This document shows positions 45,482 to 57,800 of a stretch of DNA of 64,000 nt, piece after piece; positions within the stretch are counted from its first letter, which is position 1, and every line of letters starts with the position of its first letter. The notes under the pieces are model-generated. The model saw nothing but the letters and a program-made list of their open reading frames with translations, did no database searches and was not told where the DNA came from. Both the position numbers and the translations under genes were made by a program. This DNA is from Asterochloris sp. CNOR1 (taxonomy: Eukaryota > Chlorophyta > Trebouxiophyceae > Trebouxiales > Trebouxiaceae). The stretch spans positions 1,178,001-1,242,000 of the forward strand of contig OZ017746.1 in NCBI GenBank assembly GCA_963969365.1. The letters are read 5' to 3'.

Positions 45482-46582
45482 CTAAGACGGTCTGTCAGCC
45501 TTGTTGCTGGCCACTCCAGTGTATGGCACACGCACCCAGGCGAGGTCCTCTGGCCGCTCCCAGGTGCTCTCCTGAGTTATCTGGTTGTAGAAGAAGGGCT
45601 GCCTGTGGGCAGCGTCATAGCTCTCCACCCACACATATTCCTCACGCTGTAGGCAGACAAGTGAGACCTCCAGTTAGCATGGGGGTCCAGAGGATATGGG
45701 GGCTGAGACCAGTGCAATGCATTACTCCTTGACACCAGAGGCAGAGAGGCAATTTGGTATGGGGAAAGGCCTGCAGCCAGGGCCAGTGTCGTGATTCTCC
45801 ACCCACAAGTACCAATCGCACTGCAGGGAAGCAGTCAGTATGCATGCAGGCAACGAGCCCAGCCATATCCATCACGCTGCAGGCAGGCATACTCATAACA
45901 ATGAGTGGCAGCATCAATAGCGCAAAGGCTGTGCTAACACTGAGTATTCCTTAGTCCGCATGGAGGCAGCGTGTGGGTGCTGTGTTTCTCATGCATTTGG
46001 CTCATGCTGCAGCCAGACAACAGCAACCAGGACCAGCTCGGAATGGAGGCAGACCTGCAGGCCAGGCCAGACAGTAGCTGTAAGCATAAGCCCAGCAACA
46101 GATAGCATCAGTTTTACAACGGCAGCGGCAGACCACCACGGCCATGGAATTCAGTCTAGACCTTGCACATGGGATGGGCGAGAGCACTGCGATGCCTGCC
46201 TGGCTTGTGCAGGGACAGTGCATGCTCCCCAGCAAAGCATCTGCTGCCCGAATCGGTCACTTGCCGTCGGGTCTTCATGCAGTCTTTGCCCATGCTCATC
46301 AAGCCAGAATCGCTGGCCACGTTCATCAATAAACGGTACATCTACATGTGGTAGAAACATTGGGAAGGTGAGCAGTGTGTCTCCAGCATGAGTTACTGAG
46401 AGTGGGGGAGCTCCATGTGAGGTGCAGCCAGTCTTTGCTCAACAGAAGTCACCTCCTGGCTCCTCAAACTGGCTCTCATGCGTCACTGTGTTATAAAACA
46501 CCCACACCCTGTCAGCGCAGAGGATGTGGGGGATGTTCCCCAAAAGGAGTCCACTGAACAGGAGCAGTGCCAGCAGCTGCAT
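45482..46582 (-). CDS. WW-domain protein with a signal-peptide-like start
   Basis: Firm exons are 46453-46582, 46261-46341 and 45482-45646; at least one exon between the last two is unresolved (phase 1 to phase 0). The start MQLLALLLFSGLLLGNIPHI is strongly hydrophobic and looks like a signal peptide or anchor. It is followed by a WW-like segment (RVWVFYNTVTHESQFEEPG) that lacks the second clear tryptophan, then PFIDERGQRFWLDEHGQRLH, which resembles another partial WW motif. The last exon holds a fuller WW domain (YVWVESYDAAHRQPFFYNQI, then TQESTWERPEDLAW). WW domains bind proline-rich peptides and are normally cytosolic or nuclear, so the N-terminus is odd; it could instead come from a wrong start. 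Confidence 0.65.
45612..46030 (-). repeat. Repeated decayed acceptor-exon edges in the WW gene
   Basis: The exon start at 45646 with its acceptor (CTCCACCCACACATATTCC, then TCACGCTGTAG) has diverged copies at about 45785-45820 (CTCCACCCACAAGTACCAAT), 45862-45885 (CCATATCCATCACGCTGCAG) and possibly near 45990-46015 (TTGGCTCATGCTGCAG). Confidence 0.6.
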
Positions 46583-46917
46583 CAGCACCGCATCGGCCTG
46601 GCTTGAAAGAGACTGGGCCTTGCAGGCAAATTTGTAATGCTGCTTTGATGAGAGGGGAAGGTTGTGTCGGGATGTCTGGCAGCTCCTTGCTGCAGATGCT
46701 CAGATCGCACAGGGCATTACTTGCTTGAGAGCCGGGCGCAAGCTGCTTCCTTGAACCAGGCTCTCAACCACTCCAGTTCAGAATCCCCTTAAAGCAGCCA
46801 GATATACCCCATCTTCAAGTGGCTGTGTAGCTCCTCCAGCTGCTGTCATTCCATCGATCCCAAGAATACTCTGTTGAGCTGGGCAAGAAGGGCTGTAGAT
46901 AGTCCTCTCTGTACCAT
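46583..46917. promoter_or_regulatory. Upstream region shared by WW and PP2C genes
   Basis: 335 bases between divergent start codons. I see no gene and no clear motif. Confidence 0.4.
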
Positions 46918-49900
46918 ATGAGCGGCTCGAGCAGGAGTGTGAAGCATGCCGCTGCTCAGAGGACCAAGAAGGGGGAGGACGTCATCATAATGTACCCAGA
47001 CCAAGTGCTCCATGGTTTCAGTCCCAAGGCTGCTGTGAGCAGCTTCTCCCTGTGGGCAGTAGCAGATGGCCACAATGGCGCAGGAGCGGCACAGCATTGC
47101 CAAGCGGCGCTGTGTGATGAGCTCATGCACCGGCTTCCGCGGTGTCTACCACCTGCAGAGGGCACCCCAGGTCTGTTTTCACCATTGGTTCACGCTCACG
47201 CCTTGCGGTCTGCAGTGCCAAGGGCCAAGTGTATCTGCGGCAGCAGATGTGCCCAATGCCCTTCACGTGCCGTCTGAGGTCCAGCCCAAGAGGCGCGCTG
47301 CTCACTTCTGCCCCTTTGGTGCTGCAGAAGCCTCCAGCTGGGCCAGCAGCATCAGGCTGGCCATCACAGGAGCATTCCTGGCTGTCAACACACAGTACCT
47401 CATGACCGGGAAGCTGTCAGGTCAGCTGACAGCCTGTTTCCTGGGGCCTCTCGCCACAGTTTGCCCCACAGCGCATGGCGGGGTGAATGCAGTTCAGCTT
47501 CATACTGTTCCTCTGCAGGCACCACTCTGACAGTGGCAGTGCTGATGGACTGGCTCCTCACAGTGGCCTGCGTCGGGGACAGCAAGGCAGCCTTAGATGT
47601 GGGAACAGCTGTGCTGGAGTTGACGCCCGAGCACAGGGTGCAGACGCACGAGGGCGAGCGGGCGCGGCTCAAGGTGTGGCCCTCGGCATCCTGCCTTCTG
47701 CCCTGCCTCCGCGCTTTGGATGATGTGAATGCTTGCCATGACAATTAGATGGCAGACATTCTGTGCAGCATATCAGCCAGCAACGTTGCACCTGGACATG
47801 CTCAGATGGCCCATTGGAGTCTCCGTCCATCCCTGTCGATGCAAGAGCCAAGCCTGCATGAGGCAAGCAGGTTGTGAGTCTCTCCTCCCACCCCCAGGCG
47901 GTGAGGGGGTGCTGGGCATGCAGCAGGCCGTGACAGGCAGTGGCCTGTCCCCTGTCAATGAGGGCAACGAGCCTGCAAGTGTCGCAGACAGGACACTGAC
48001 TTCTTCATGGCTCATGCAGGCATTGGGCACGCAGATTGCCCAGATAGGCTGCGACTTGGACGGCCCAGCAGAGGAAGGGGAGTCAGGGTACGGGCCCCTG
48101 CGAGCATGGCCTGGGGGGCTGTGTGTCTCCCGCGCCATCGGGGACATCGATGTGGGCAGCTGCATCCTGGCCCACCCCCACATTGTGCAGCTGGAGGTGC
48201 CGTCAGATGGCGTGCGCCTGGCGCTGGCCAGCGATGGGGTGAGCTGCTGTGCTTGTAGGTTCTATTGAGCGTCATTTGCTGGCCAGATATTGACTGGCCA
48301 GACAGGGAGGCCAGCAGATGTGCATTGCGGTGAACAGAGCCTCCATTCCAGATCTGGGCCGCTGTCTTTGCTATGTTTGGCGCTTGAACACAAAGTACCA
48401 GCGCCGATTTGAGGCCTACTGGAGGCAGTAGCCTTGACAGGCTTCTATTCCCTGGGCAAGCCAGCCTCAGAGCCAGCATTGTTGCCGGTACTCCCCAATG
48501 CTGGATAGCCTGCTCCAACCACTGTCCCTCATCCTGCTCCTGTCTCACCTATGAAGATTCACTCACTGTCTCCCCTTGTCTGGCCGCAGGTGTGGGATGC
48601 CATTTCCTCAAAGCGTCTGCTCAAACAGCATCGCAGCCGCGGCCCGCAGGAGGCGGCAGATGCTGCCCTGCGAACTGCTCTGCGCGCCGCAGGGGGGGTT
48701 CTCAGCGATGACATGTCCCTCTGCTTGGTGGACATCTTGCCCCCGGTGAGGGGCCGGTCCTGCACGGGGCTGAGGCCGTGCATGGTTCTCGCCATCTGTT
48801 CTCCTGTGCATGTGCCTCGCCAAGATTGGGTCTGTCACGCTGGCTGCCACACCCTGTGTGACAAGGCAAGGGTGACAGGCTTTGTGAAGTTGGCAGCCAC
48901 ACCACTGTGGCAGGAAAGCTGTCCCTGCTTTGTGCAGTGGCGTGCTCCTCCAGAGTAAGCCATGAGGCGGGCTGCTTGGTTGAGGGCAGCAGCTGAGAGC
49001 CATGATGCGATTGTCAGCTGCTGCCAGCCCCTGAGAACAGCCGCTGCAGGCATCTGCCAGGAAGTGGTGTGAATGAAGTGCCTGACGAGAGCCCCACCAC
49101 CCTGCTTCAGGGATGCGACACCTTCAGCAATGCAATTGTCAGCCAGAAGGCGGCCCGCAAGCAGGCGCTGCAGCCCAAGCCTCAGGAAGGGGACACTGGC
49201 CCCCGCAGCCAGCCCAAGAAGACGAAGGGGGCCTGCTTTGGATGCCGCAGCGCGCCCAAGGTGCTGGAGGACTTCAGGCTGGACATGAGCTACCACGGGG
49301 GCGAGGCGCAGGCGCGAGCCAAGCTCAGGTTCCTTGCAGATGCCGACAGCTTTGAGGAGTTCCCCGACATCAAGGTAGGAGCAGTTGGCTGCTGGCAGCC
49401 AATGTACAGGGACACCAACAGCGTTGAGTAGGTCGCCTGGCATTCAAGTGTGGCAACCTGGGGTTGAGGTGTGGTTTTGCGGCATGCCAGACAAGGGCTG
49501 AAATTGTGAGCAAGGGGCCAGGTGGCCGACAGAGGTTACTCTAGGAGCTCCTTGACATCAGAGCTGCATGGGGCTGGTGTGCAGGGTGAAAGCAAAGTAG
49601 TTTTGTGCTTGCCTTTGCCAGACCGCCTCTGCCACGTGGCTTGAGGGAGCACTACATGGGGCCCATCCCCCTGCTGCACAGCGTCTGCAGCTGCCAGAAC
49701 TGGCTTTGTGCGCTTGCATCTTTAAAGTCTTCTCTGGGCTAGAGTCCCCCATTTGGCGACTCTCCCTCCCACTTTGTTTGTTGCCACTGGTGGGGTTGAA
49801 GAACAGCAACCGCATCTCTGGTGTGCCTGCACCTGCTGCTGCCAGCAGGGCTGTGTCTGCCCTTGCAGCTGCCAGCCCGTCTCATCACCTCATGCCTCCA

Positions 49901-51011
49901 AGCACATGCATGAGGCCTGCAGCGCCCCACAAAGACCTCTCTCTGCGCCTGCAGGTGAATGCAGGGCCCCCTGCCCGCATCAGCGCCATGCCCAGCACCG
50001 CACCCAGCCTCAAGGGGGTGTCCCCCCGGCCATCCATGGAGGCTGTGCAGGCCACGCACGTGGGGTCCCACTTCTCGCTGGACCGCGCGTCCAAGCAGGC
50101 AGCCGCTCCAGAGGACGTCTCACTTGACGTGCCCGACCCCACAACACATGCAGGTGCGCATCTCACAAGTGGCCCGGCCCTCTGCAGCTGCCCTGCTGTT
50201 TGTGCATGTGGCAAAGGCTTGCCCATGTGCTCCATAAGCAGGAAAGCTTGTGACTGCAGTATCTCCTCGCATATGCGGCCACCAATGAGGTTTGCATGTC
50301 TGCTTTGCTTGACCTGCCGCCTGTGTTTGTGTACATAGCCCATCTGACAGGCTCTTCATGTTTTGCGTGTGCAGCTGCCACGCTGTGTGCCATAGCTCTG
50401 CAGGGGGGCTCCCCAGCTGACCTGCCTCTCATTGTGTGCATAGCCCCATCTGGCCAGTGCTGATGTCAGACTGCATGCCGCTGCTTCGCAGGTCGCCGCT
50501 TCTCCCTGCAGCAGGAGCGCCCACAGTTTGTGGGAGCCCACCTGTCCAGCGAGCCTGTGCCTGTGCGCGCGCCCCGTCTGGAGGAGTGCAGCAGCAGCGA
50601 AACGTATGGCAGCAAGAGCAGCCCGGAGGACGATAGCGCTCACGGCAGCGATGCCATTGGCAGCATTAGCAAGGTCAGCTTGTTGCCCGGCAGTCTGCTT
50701 GACCGTGTGCAGCAACAGCTACTGGTGGCAGAGCATCTCGAGCTGCGCCCGTCTGTGCTGTGCTGCCATGACGAGCAGCATTCGCTTGATAAGGCAAATG
50801 CTGTGCGCATCACGAGGTTTATTTGCGGTGCAGAGCAAACAGCTCGCTGTGTACCCGCTCGCCACATTCCCCGAGGATCTGATGTGCATCCCCAATGCAG
50901 GACCAGCAATCAGCAGCAGGACCAGTACGTCAGTCCAGCGCAGCGGAAGCGCACTCTCAGAACACGCCATCGACGGTTGATGACACCGCACATGGCAGCA
51001 CAGCCACCTGA
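46918..51011 (+). CDS. PP2C-type protein serine/threonine phosphatase
   Basis: Metal-dependent phosphatase of the plant PP2C class with a long C-terminal extension. Nine exons give 543 codons: 46918-47170, 47328-47420, 47519-47673, 48020-48238, 48590-48745, 49111-49374, 49955-50153, 50492-50673, 50901-51011. Catalytic blocks are AVADGHNGAGAAQH (usually DGHGG), LLTVACVGDSKAAL, GGLCVSRAIGDIDVG, LALASDGVWDAISS and GGVLSDDMSLCLVDI (usually a DN pair; here DD). The metal-binding aspartates remain, so activity is plausible. After residue 310 or so the protein is Ser/Pro/Lys-rich and disordered (PKPQEGDTGPRSQPKKTKGA and onward), possibly regulatory. The last three exons are less certain than the catalytic ones. 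Confidence 0.87.
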
Positions 51012-51362
51012 AGCAGAATAGCCATCTGAAGCAGCACTGCATTTAATTACAGCCCGCACTAGACTCGCCTGTCAGTATGTTGTCACGTTCCCCGCCCTGC
51101 CGTCAGATCAGGCATCAACTGCACCAGATTTAGGCCACTTCTTGATCCATTCCTTGACAGCTTCTGTGCATTACTCTCTGTTCTTGGCTCACTGCTCATC
51201 GAGAGCATCAGACATGATGTTTGCTACGCAGGGGAAGTGAATGTTTCAGCATGAAAACAATTGAAGTGGATGTTGACAAAGAGTTACAAGTCATGATAAT
51301 CAGCACAGGCTTATGGGCAACAGCAGTCAGAAGCACAGGGCAATATACAGAGGCACGTGGCC
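51012..51362. other. Spacer between convergent PP2C and RING genes
   Basis: 350 bases of 3' flanks, partly AT-rich (around 51225-51305). No gene is visible. Confidence 0.5.
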
Positions 51363-54300
51363 TCAGGCATTGTGCGCTCTGCCAGCCTGCCTGGCATGGT
51401 ATGCTTCATAGGCGCTGAGCAGCAGGGCCATGACGTCTGGTGTTCTGCTAGCCGGCTGCCCCTCCTCAGCTGGCTGCTCCCGCAGCCACTGGGCAAAGTT
51501 CAGAAAGGGACTGTCAGCCTCATGGGTAGTGTGTGCTGCCCCCTCCCTTTGGCGAGCCTCCTGGGCCTCAAACAGTCGCCGCACGAGGTCATGGGCGCTG
51601 GTCTGCACGGAGTCCTCAGGTGCTTGCCCCTGAGCCCCCCGCTGTCTGCCAGAGGCAGAGGCCTGTTGGCCAGCAGTGAAATGCCCCTCCTGCTGCTGCT
51701 GCTGCTCGTCCTGGTTCCTGCCCTTCCACCAAGAGGAGATTGCGGCCGCTCCCAAAGCAGCAGCAGCGCCGGCGGCAAGCGCGCCCCATCCCCAGCGGGT
51801 CTCTTCCTCCTCATGCCCAGTAGAGCCAGCAGGGTGACTGGGTGTTGCCTGCTGCTGATAGCGCCCAGACAGACCAGGTTGCTGCTGCTGCTGCAGGCCC
51901 CCAAAGGGCCCAGCCTGTGAATGGCCCGAACCCTGCGGCGTGGGTACGCCCTGTGCGCCACCACCGCTCCTGCGGTGCACCTGGGGGTAGGGGACATGCT
52001 CGCGCTGCATGAAGCTCTGGTGCCCGCCCTGCTGCTGCTGCCGCCCCTGCTGCCAGCGCTGGTGCTGCCCCGCCTGCCGCTCCTGCAGCTGGGCCTGCTG
52101 CTGGGCCTGTTGCTGGGCCCACCATCGCTGGAAGTCACTGTCGTCCGCGGGAGGTGGGTGGGCGTCCCCGTCCCCCAGCGCACCCAGCAGGGCTTCCAGG
52201 GGGGGCGCAGAGCTGGCCGGCTGGGCCGACCCACCACCAGCAGCGGCCTCAGAGGCTGCCCGCGAGCTGCCTCTCTGCCCCCGTCGCTGTCGGTCCATGG
52301 CGTCGTGAGTCTCTAGCAGGTCCTCCAGCTGACGCTCCAGCAGGTGAGTGTACTCAGTCACGACCTGGAGGGTCCTGCACGACAGCTACAGCCTTTCAAG
52401 GCTCCAGCAGCCACTCCAGCAGGAGGCGGCACTCAGCGACCTCCTCAAGAGTCCTGCCTGGCAGGCACAGCCCTTCACAGCGTGTCTTCCAGGGACGGGT
52501 GTGCGTACTGGACAGTGCCAGACAGGCTTGAGACAGACCCTCACCCTCAGCAGGCGACCCTTGCTACAGGATGCTGCCAGTGTGAAATGTGAACTCTGTG
52601 GAGGCATGCACGGTGCCAGGCAGGATTGGGCTGCTGGGCAAGCCATAATAGCAGCGCATTGCTTCAGGGGCAGGCATGCTCTCAGGCAGAGCCCCACCTG
52701 CGCGCCTCCTGTGGTGGCAACCTGCCGTCCCTGCAGCGCTGCAGATTTTGCCGGGCCTCCTCCAGCTCTTTCATCTGCTCTGAGAGGTACAGGGGGGGAC
52801 GCCCAGGCAGGGAGTTGAGACGCACCTGTAACAACTGCGGCCAGCATCAGGACAGAGGCAGTCCGCACGCATGTGTCCCAGAGTGCCAGCAGTACTGCTC
52901 CAAACCGTGCATGCATGGACGAATGCAAGCCATAGACTGTGCACTGGGGCTCAAAGCAGGGCTTGTGCACTGGGCTGCCTCCGGCATAGCTGTCCATGTG
53001 TCGTCGATGCTGGGCCTCTGCAGCGGGGTTAAAGACCGTGGGTGTGCGCCAGAGGCATGAAGCAGCCAGCACTGGGCATTGGGGACACTGCAGGGGTCCA
53101 GGGACCAGACATACTGCTCAGGTCAGCTGCAGCCAGCAGCATGTCAGGCCACTGACGCTGGCCCAAGGTCAGTGTTGTGCACCCAAGAGATGCATGGGAC
53201 GCCTCAAACATCATGAGGCAACCTGAAGCGGGCATGACGAGTGTGGCCAGCACCTACCTGGAGCACATCGAGGGCATCCTCTGCCTCTTGGACAGCAGCT
53301 GCTGGGCAAGCAGCCTCTTCATGCTCAGCACTGGGCTCCTCTGGCTGCCGCTGCTCCTCAGCCTCCTGGAGTGGGGGGGATGGGGACGAGCCAGAGGCCT
53401 CATCCTCCTGGAAAGGGGACGATAGGGACGAGACGAAGGCCTCACCCACGGCCTCGCCCACCTGCCTGCAGTGCACACTGTGGCTGAAATTCTTGCGCAA
53501 GCAGCCCCGGCATGCTGCAGCCTCAGCATGAGACAAAGCAGATATGTGGTTGCCGTTAAGCTGTGGCACACTGCAGCATTTGTGGCTGTTGCATTAGGCG
53601 CCTGTGGCTGCAAGTGCAGCCGGCCAGGTGGCTCTGACACACTGCAGCCTGAGACATGCGCGATCGGCAAGGCCAGAGAAGTGGTCAGACTCTGGCACAG
53701 AACCTGATCTCAGAGGGCTTGCCTGTGTAGTTCCTCTGCAAAGACAGCAGCTGACGGGCGGCTGCCGCCGCTGTCTCTGCCCCAGGCGTACTGGAATCCC
53801 CCAGGGAACGTGTGCAGGCCGGGGCTCAGCCCCCCCAGCGGCCGCGGCCCTGGCTGAACCTCGCGCACGGAGCGGAGGTGGGAGTTTTGCATCAGCTGGG
53901 TGAGGAGGTCCATCAGCTCATTCAATTGTTCGACTGGGTGCTGCTGGCCTTCCTGGCTGGGCTCATCCTCTGCAGCAGGAGGGACACCCTTTCTGCCAGC
54001 TCCCAAGTGCATGAAGCTGGGCCGTCCCATGTTGCAGCAGGCAGGCGTATGAAATTCAAACAAAGCCTCCGTCAGGCGCTGTCAGAAGCAGCTGATGAAC
54101 ATGGGAGACCAGTACTGCTGGACTTGTCCTGCAAGTTGCATGCTGCCCATCAGCAGCACATGCAGCTTTGCAAGGACCCGAAGGATTCTCGGCCAGGCCT
54201 GGGCAAGAGCCTGCAAGATCTGAGCGTCCCTAGGGCTGTGTTGGTCTGGCAGCTACCGTCCACTGCAGATATGATTCTCCCACAGGCGTCAACCCAGCAA

Positions 54301-54678
54301 GACAACATATTGGGTGGGGAAAGCTGGTCATGGCACTGCAAGGGTTGGCATAGCTGTGCTGCTGCCTGACGCAAGAGGAGAGGTACTGACCATCGTCCTC
54401 TATGCCCTGCTCACGGTTCCGGGCACGCCTCCCTAGGGTGCGCTGGTCTGCCCTGCAGACCGGGCACAGTGTGGACCTTGCCTCCCATCGCGCCAGACAT
54501 TCAGAGCAAAACGGGTGCCCTGCAGCATGGGAAAGTCATGGGGTCAGGCAGCCACCACAATCCCTGGAGTCCGCACTCATCCACACATACCACACTCCAG
54601 GGTGGACACGCCACCGTTTGCTCCCAGCACATCCATGCAGATGCTGCACTTGTGCTGTTCATTTTGGGCTTCTGACAT
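51363..54678 (-). CDS. RING-finger protein, probable E3 ubiquitin ligase
   Basis: The N-terminal RING finger is split over exons 54591-54678 (HKCSICMDVLGANGG) and about 54391-54519 (HPFCSECLARWEARSTLCPV then C), giving a C3HC4-type zinc pattern. Further exons: a stretch near 53723-54090 (MGRPSFMHLGAGRK, EQLNELMDLLTQLMQNSHLR) ending in a GC donor, an acidic exon ending at 53258 (VGEAVGEAFVSSLSS), 52698-52825 (coiled coil MKELEEARQNLQRC), a 13-base micro-exon at 52441-52453, and a long last exon 51363-52364. The last exon holds a Gln-rich region and a small hydrophobic segment (ALAAGAAAALGAAAISSWW) that could sit in a membrane. Substrates are unknown. Exons between 54090 and 54391 are not fully fixed. 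Confidence 0.75.
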
Positions 54679-54771
54679 CAGACTGACTGTAGAACTCCCA
54701 GGGACTGCAGTGCCAGCCCGTTGTGCACACCAGATCGTTTTGCACCAGGTACTGGCGGGCGCGGATCTAAG

Positions 54772-54787
54772 TATATATATATATATT
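54772..54787. repeat. (TA)8 microsatellite
   Basis: Eight TA units between the divergent... more exactly between the 3' end of PUS7 and the 5' end of the RING gene, both on the minus strand. It could provide a TATA element for the RING gene, whose start codon is about 95 bases away. Confidence 0.8.
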
Positions 54788-54855
54788 ACAGTTTGCCCTT
54801 CAGGTCATTAACATGCCACGGATGGCAGAATGTGGGGTGCAGCAGATGCAGAATC

Positions 54856-57800
54856 TCAGACTACTTGCGTCAGCGCCTTGTGGTGCGCTTTGGACGTGCA
54901 ATTTTTGGTCAGCTCCCGGATCAGCATGGTGGCATAGCAGGATGGCGGCAACTGGAACTTGAGCGACAGCGCCAGCAAGCCAGCCCCAGCTGCACTGTCA
55001 CTGGCTGGCGGGCCGCTCACGGGCTGCTCTGCTGTGCCATGCGAGGCCTGCCCATCCCCACCCTGCGCAGGCCCCTGCTGTGCCTGGCTTGCTGGTTGCT
55101 GCCCCGCTTCGTCTGCTGCTGCTGCCTGATCGCTGCCTGCGGCCAGTGTCGCTGCCCTGCTTGTTCCAGCCTCATCTTCCCATTTGCTCAGCTCAGTGGT
55201 TGCCAGCTCCTCATCAGGGTGTTGGTAGGGGATCACCCTGGCCTCAAAGCCATTGGGCTTCTGCAGCATGCGTCGATAATCCCCTGACAACTGCATGAGG
55301 GAAAACTCCCGGACCTGGTGGCTGCAGCTGTCCAAGGAGATGCCCATGGTACTTGCTGCCTTCTTATACACCTGCAGAGCAGCGTAACTGGGCAGGCTGG
55401 GAAGCTGTTGGGGCCTTGGCAATGAGCGGTCCTGCCCAGAGGGAAAGGTGCTGCTTCTGCTGCTGCCTGCCATGCTGCTGCACAGACCTGCCTGCCCCAT
55501 GCAGCAGGATTCAGACTTCCTGTGTCTGTGAATATTGGCCACCTGTCAGTTGTAGCAACTGGCTGCCCACTGACCGCGCACCTCTGCGACTGCATGGCCT
55601 GGGGTGCGTGTGCTCTTGCCGGGCAGGGGGAGCACGACCTGCTCAATGCTAAAGGTGCCAGCCTCTGCCTCCTCTGGAGTGACCTCATGGACTGCCGCCA
55701 GGCGCCCCGAGCTGCGCTCTGATGCGCTGACAGCCGCTGCCATTGCACAGTCACTCCCAGCAGGCTCTGCTGCACGGCAAGTGCGGACTGGCAGCTCAGC
55801 ACATCAAGAAAGCTGTGGGACACAGCGAAGAAACAAGCACCACCACAGCATGCTGAGGTTGCCTTTGTTGGTATCTTCCAAGTGCAACCATACAGACAAG
55901 GGCGCCCCAGTGGAGGCAGTCATCACACGATGCAGCAGGTGCACTTGAACTTGCCTGCAGCCTCCAGCTGGTCTGCATCCTTCAGAACAAGGTCGCCAGC
56001 CACAACTCTGCTGCAGCCAAAGTGCTGTATTCGCCTGCTCACTGCCAGGTTCCAGACGTAGCTCTGTACGGCGTGCACATACAGGTTGCGGGTGTTGCGG
56101 GGAATGCCCTGCAGCGCTCCAACAAAGTCCTGCCTCTTGCGCTGAAGCCCCTACAGGCCAGGCACACCAGCTGGTCGGTACGCTGAGGAGTCACCTGGAG
56201 TCGCACATATGGCTGTGAAGACCCTGGAGTGCTCTGTCACTGACGACTTTGCAGGTCCGGCCAGACTGAGGTTGTGAGTCGGCTGGGAGGCACAGGCTTG
56301 CTGCAGGCTATCTCAACAAGGCAACAAGGGCCACAGCTGCCCATCACGCATCCAGGAGGCGTCATCACGAAGTCCAAGGAATTCATGCAGCATGCACAGC
56401 GGACTATTGAGCCACCTGCAGGACTGCCCTCTCTGCCTGGAGGAACTGGGGCATGCCTCTGAGAGCCCCTGAGATGTCCCCTGCAGCACAGGAAGGGCAG
56501 TGCACATTTATCTGTGCAGGCTGGGGATGGCCACTGCAGCAGACATAGGCTGCACATTCCTGCCCAGTTGCCCTTCGCATTGCCCCAGAACAAGCGCCAG
56601 GCATGCGATCTGCCAGGCCGCTGGCAGCATGCAGCTAGAGGCAATCACTAGGAGAGCTGTCCCCAGCCTGGCCTACCCGCTGAGCAAAGCCACTCACCCT
56701 TGTCAAGGTACAGTCTCCTCGCAGCCTGAGCATCCTCCCGCTCCCCAGCATGGGGCATCATGATTGCCTTGACAGCGTCCTCCCACTGCCCAAGCACCAG
56801 ATGCTTCCCCACTCTGCACATGACTAGATGGGGTCTACCTGTCATGCCCTGGGTGCAGTCGGTGTTGTGAAGCCTCAGATGTCCTTGGCTGGCAACATTA
56901 GTCTCTCAGGCAGGTGAGCTGTGCCTCATGATGCTGCTGCCGCACAGGCAAATGCTTGCAGGAGCCTTCGGTCACCTGCTCAAAGCAAAGTCAGCACACA
57001 GTGAAGCTGTTGTCAGCAGGAAGAGTCTATGGCGACAGCCATGCCGCCACAGCGCTGCTGGGCAAACCTGCCGCTACCGCAGATCAGGTGACATGCTGAG
57101 TGAGGGCTGCTGTGCAGCGCACCTGTGCGTGGCTGAGTCATTGCTACCAAAGCGCTGCAGGCCGTAATAATTGATGAACCCGCTGGCTTTGAGGCCATCT
57201 GCCGCTGCCTGGACCTGCTCAGCTGTCGCGCCTGTCAGCTTGCGCAGCACGATCTCAAACTCATTGCCTGCACGCACACGCACATACACCTGGCTGTGAG
57301 CCTGAGTGCACGTCGCTGGTTGCACGCTGCAACAAAGCCCACGCTGAGGTAAAGGACAGGCAGAGGACGGGGTGAGGGTCCTGCCTGCAGCCTGGAGCAG
57401 GCGGCTTCTGGCCAGACTTGCACAGGCCACACAGCCAGTCAGCAGGCAGGGCAGCCAGTCACCCGCAGCAACCTGTAGGCCTCACCCAGCTGCTGGCCAA
57501 GGTTGAGCCCCGCTCCCACATATTCAAAGTTGCCGACCTTGCATCCGCGCAGGCCCTTGTTCAAGCCAGCCAGACGCTTGCTGGAGACCTGCAGCATGCA
57601 CAGAGCAGTGAGCCCTCACCCTGGCAAGGCTTTCCCAGCAAGCAGCTTTTTGCGGATGGCATTGCAGTGGCCGACCTCATCTACGACTCATGTACAGGGT
57701 TCCATGAACAGTTCTGGGTCTGGCTGTGGCTCACCATGTGGCCCGTCACTTGCTGGAAGGTGACTGCGCGCTTGTCCTTGGTGCCAGCTGTGGCCAGCAC

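Noticed and set aside
49706-50338. 210-codon open frame in the PP2C region
   Set aside because: Only the part from 49955 to 50153 fits the splice phases of the phosphatase; the rest is intron.
51500-52237. 245-codon minus-strand open frame in a second phase of the RING last exon
   Set aside because: Overlaps the 334-codon last exon that joins cleanly to the coiled-coil exons; the alternative is Arg/Ser/Pro noise.
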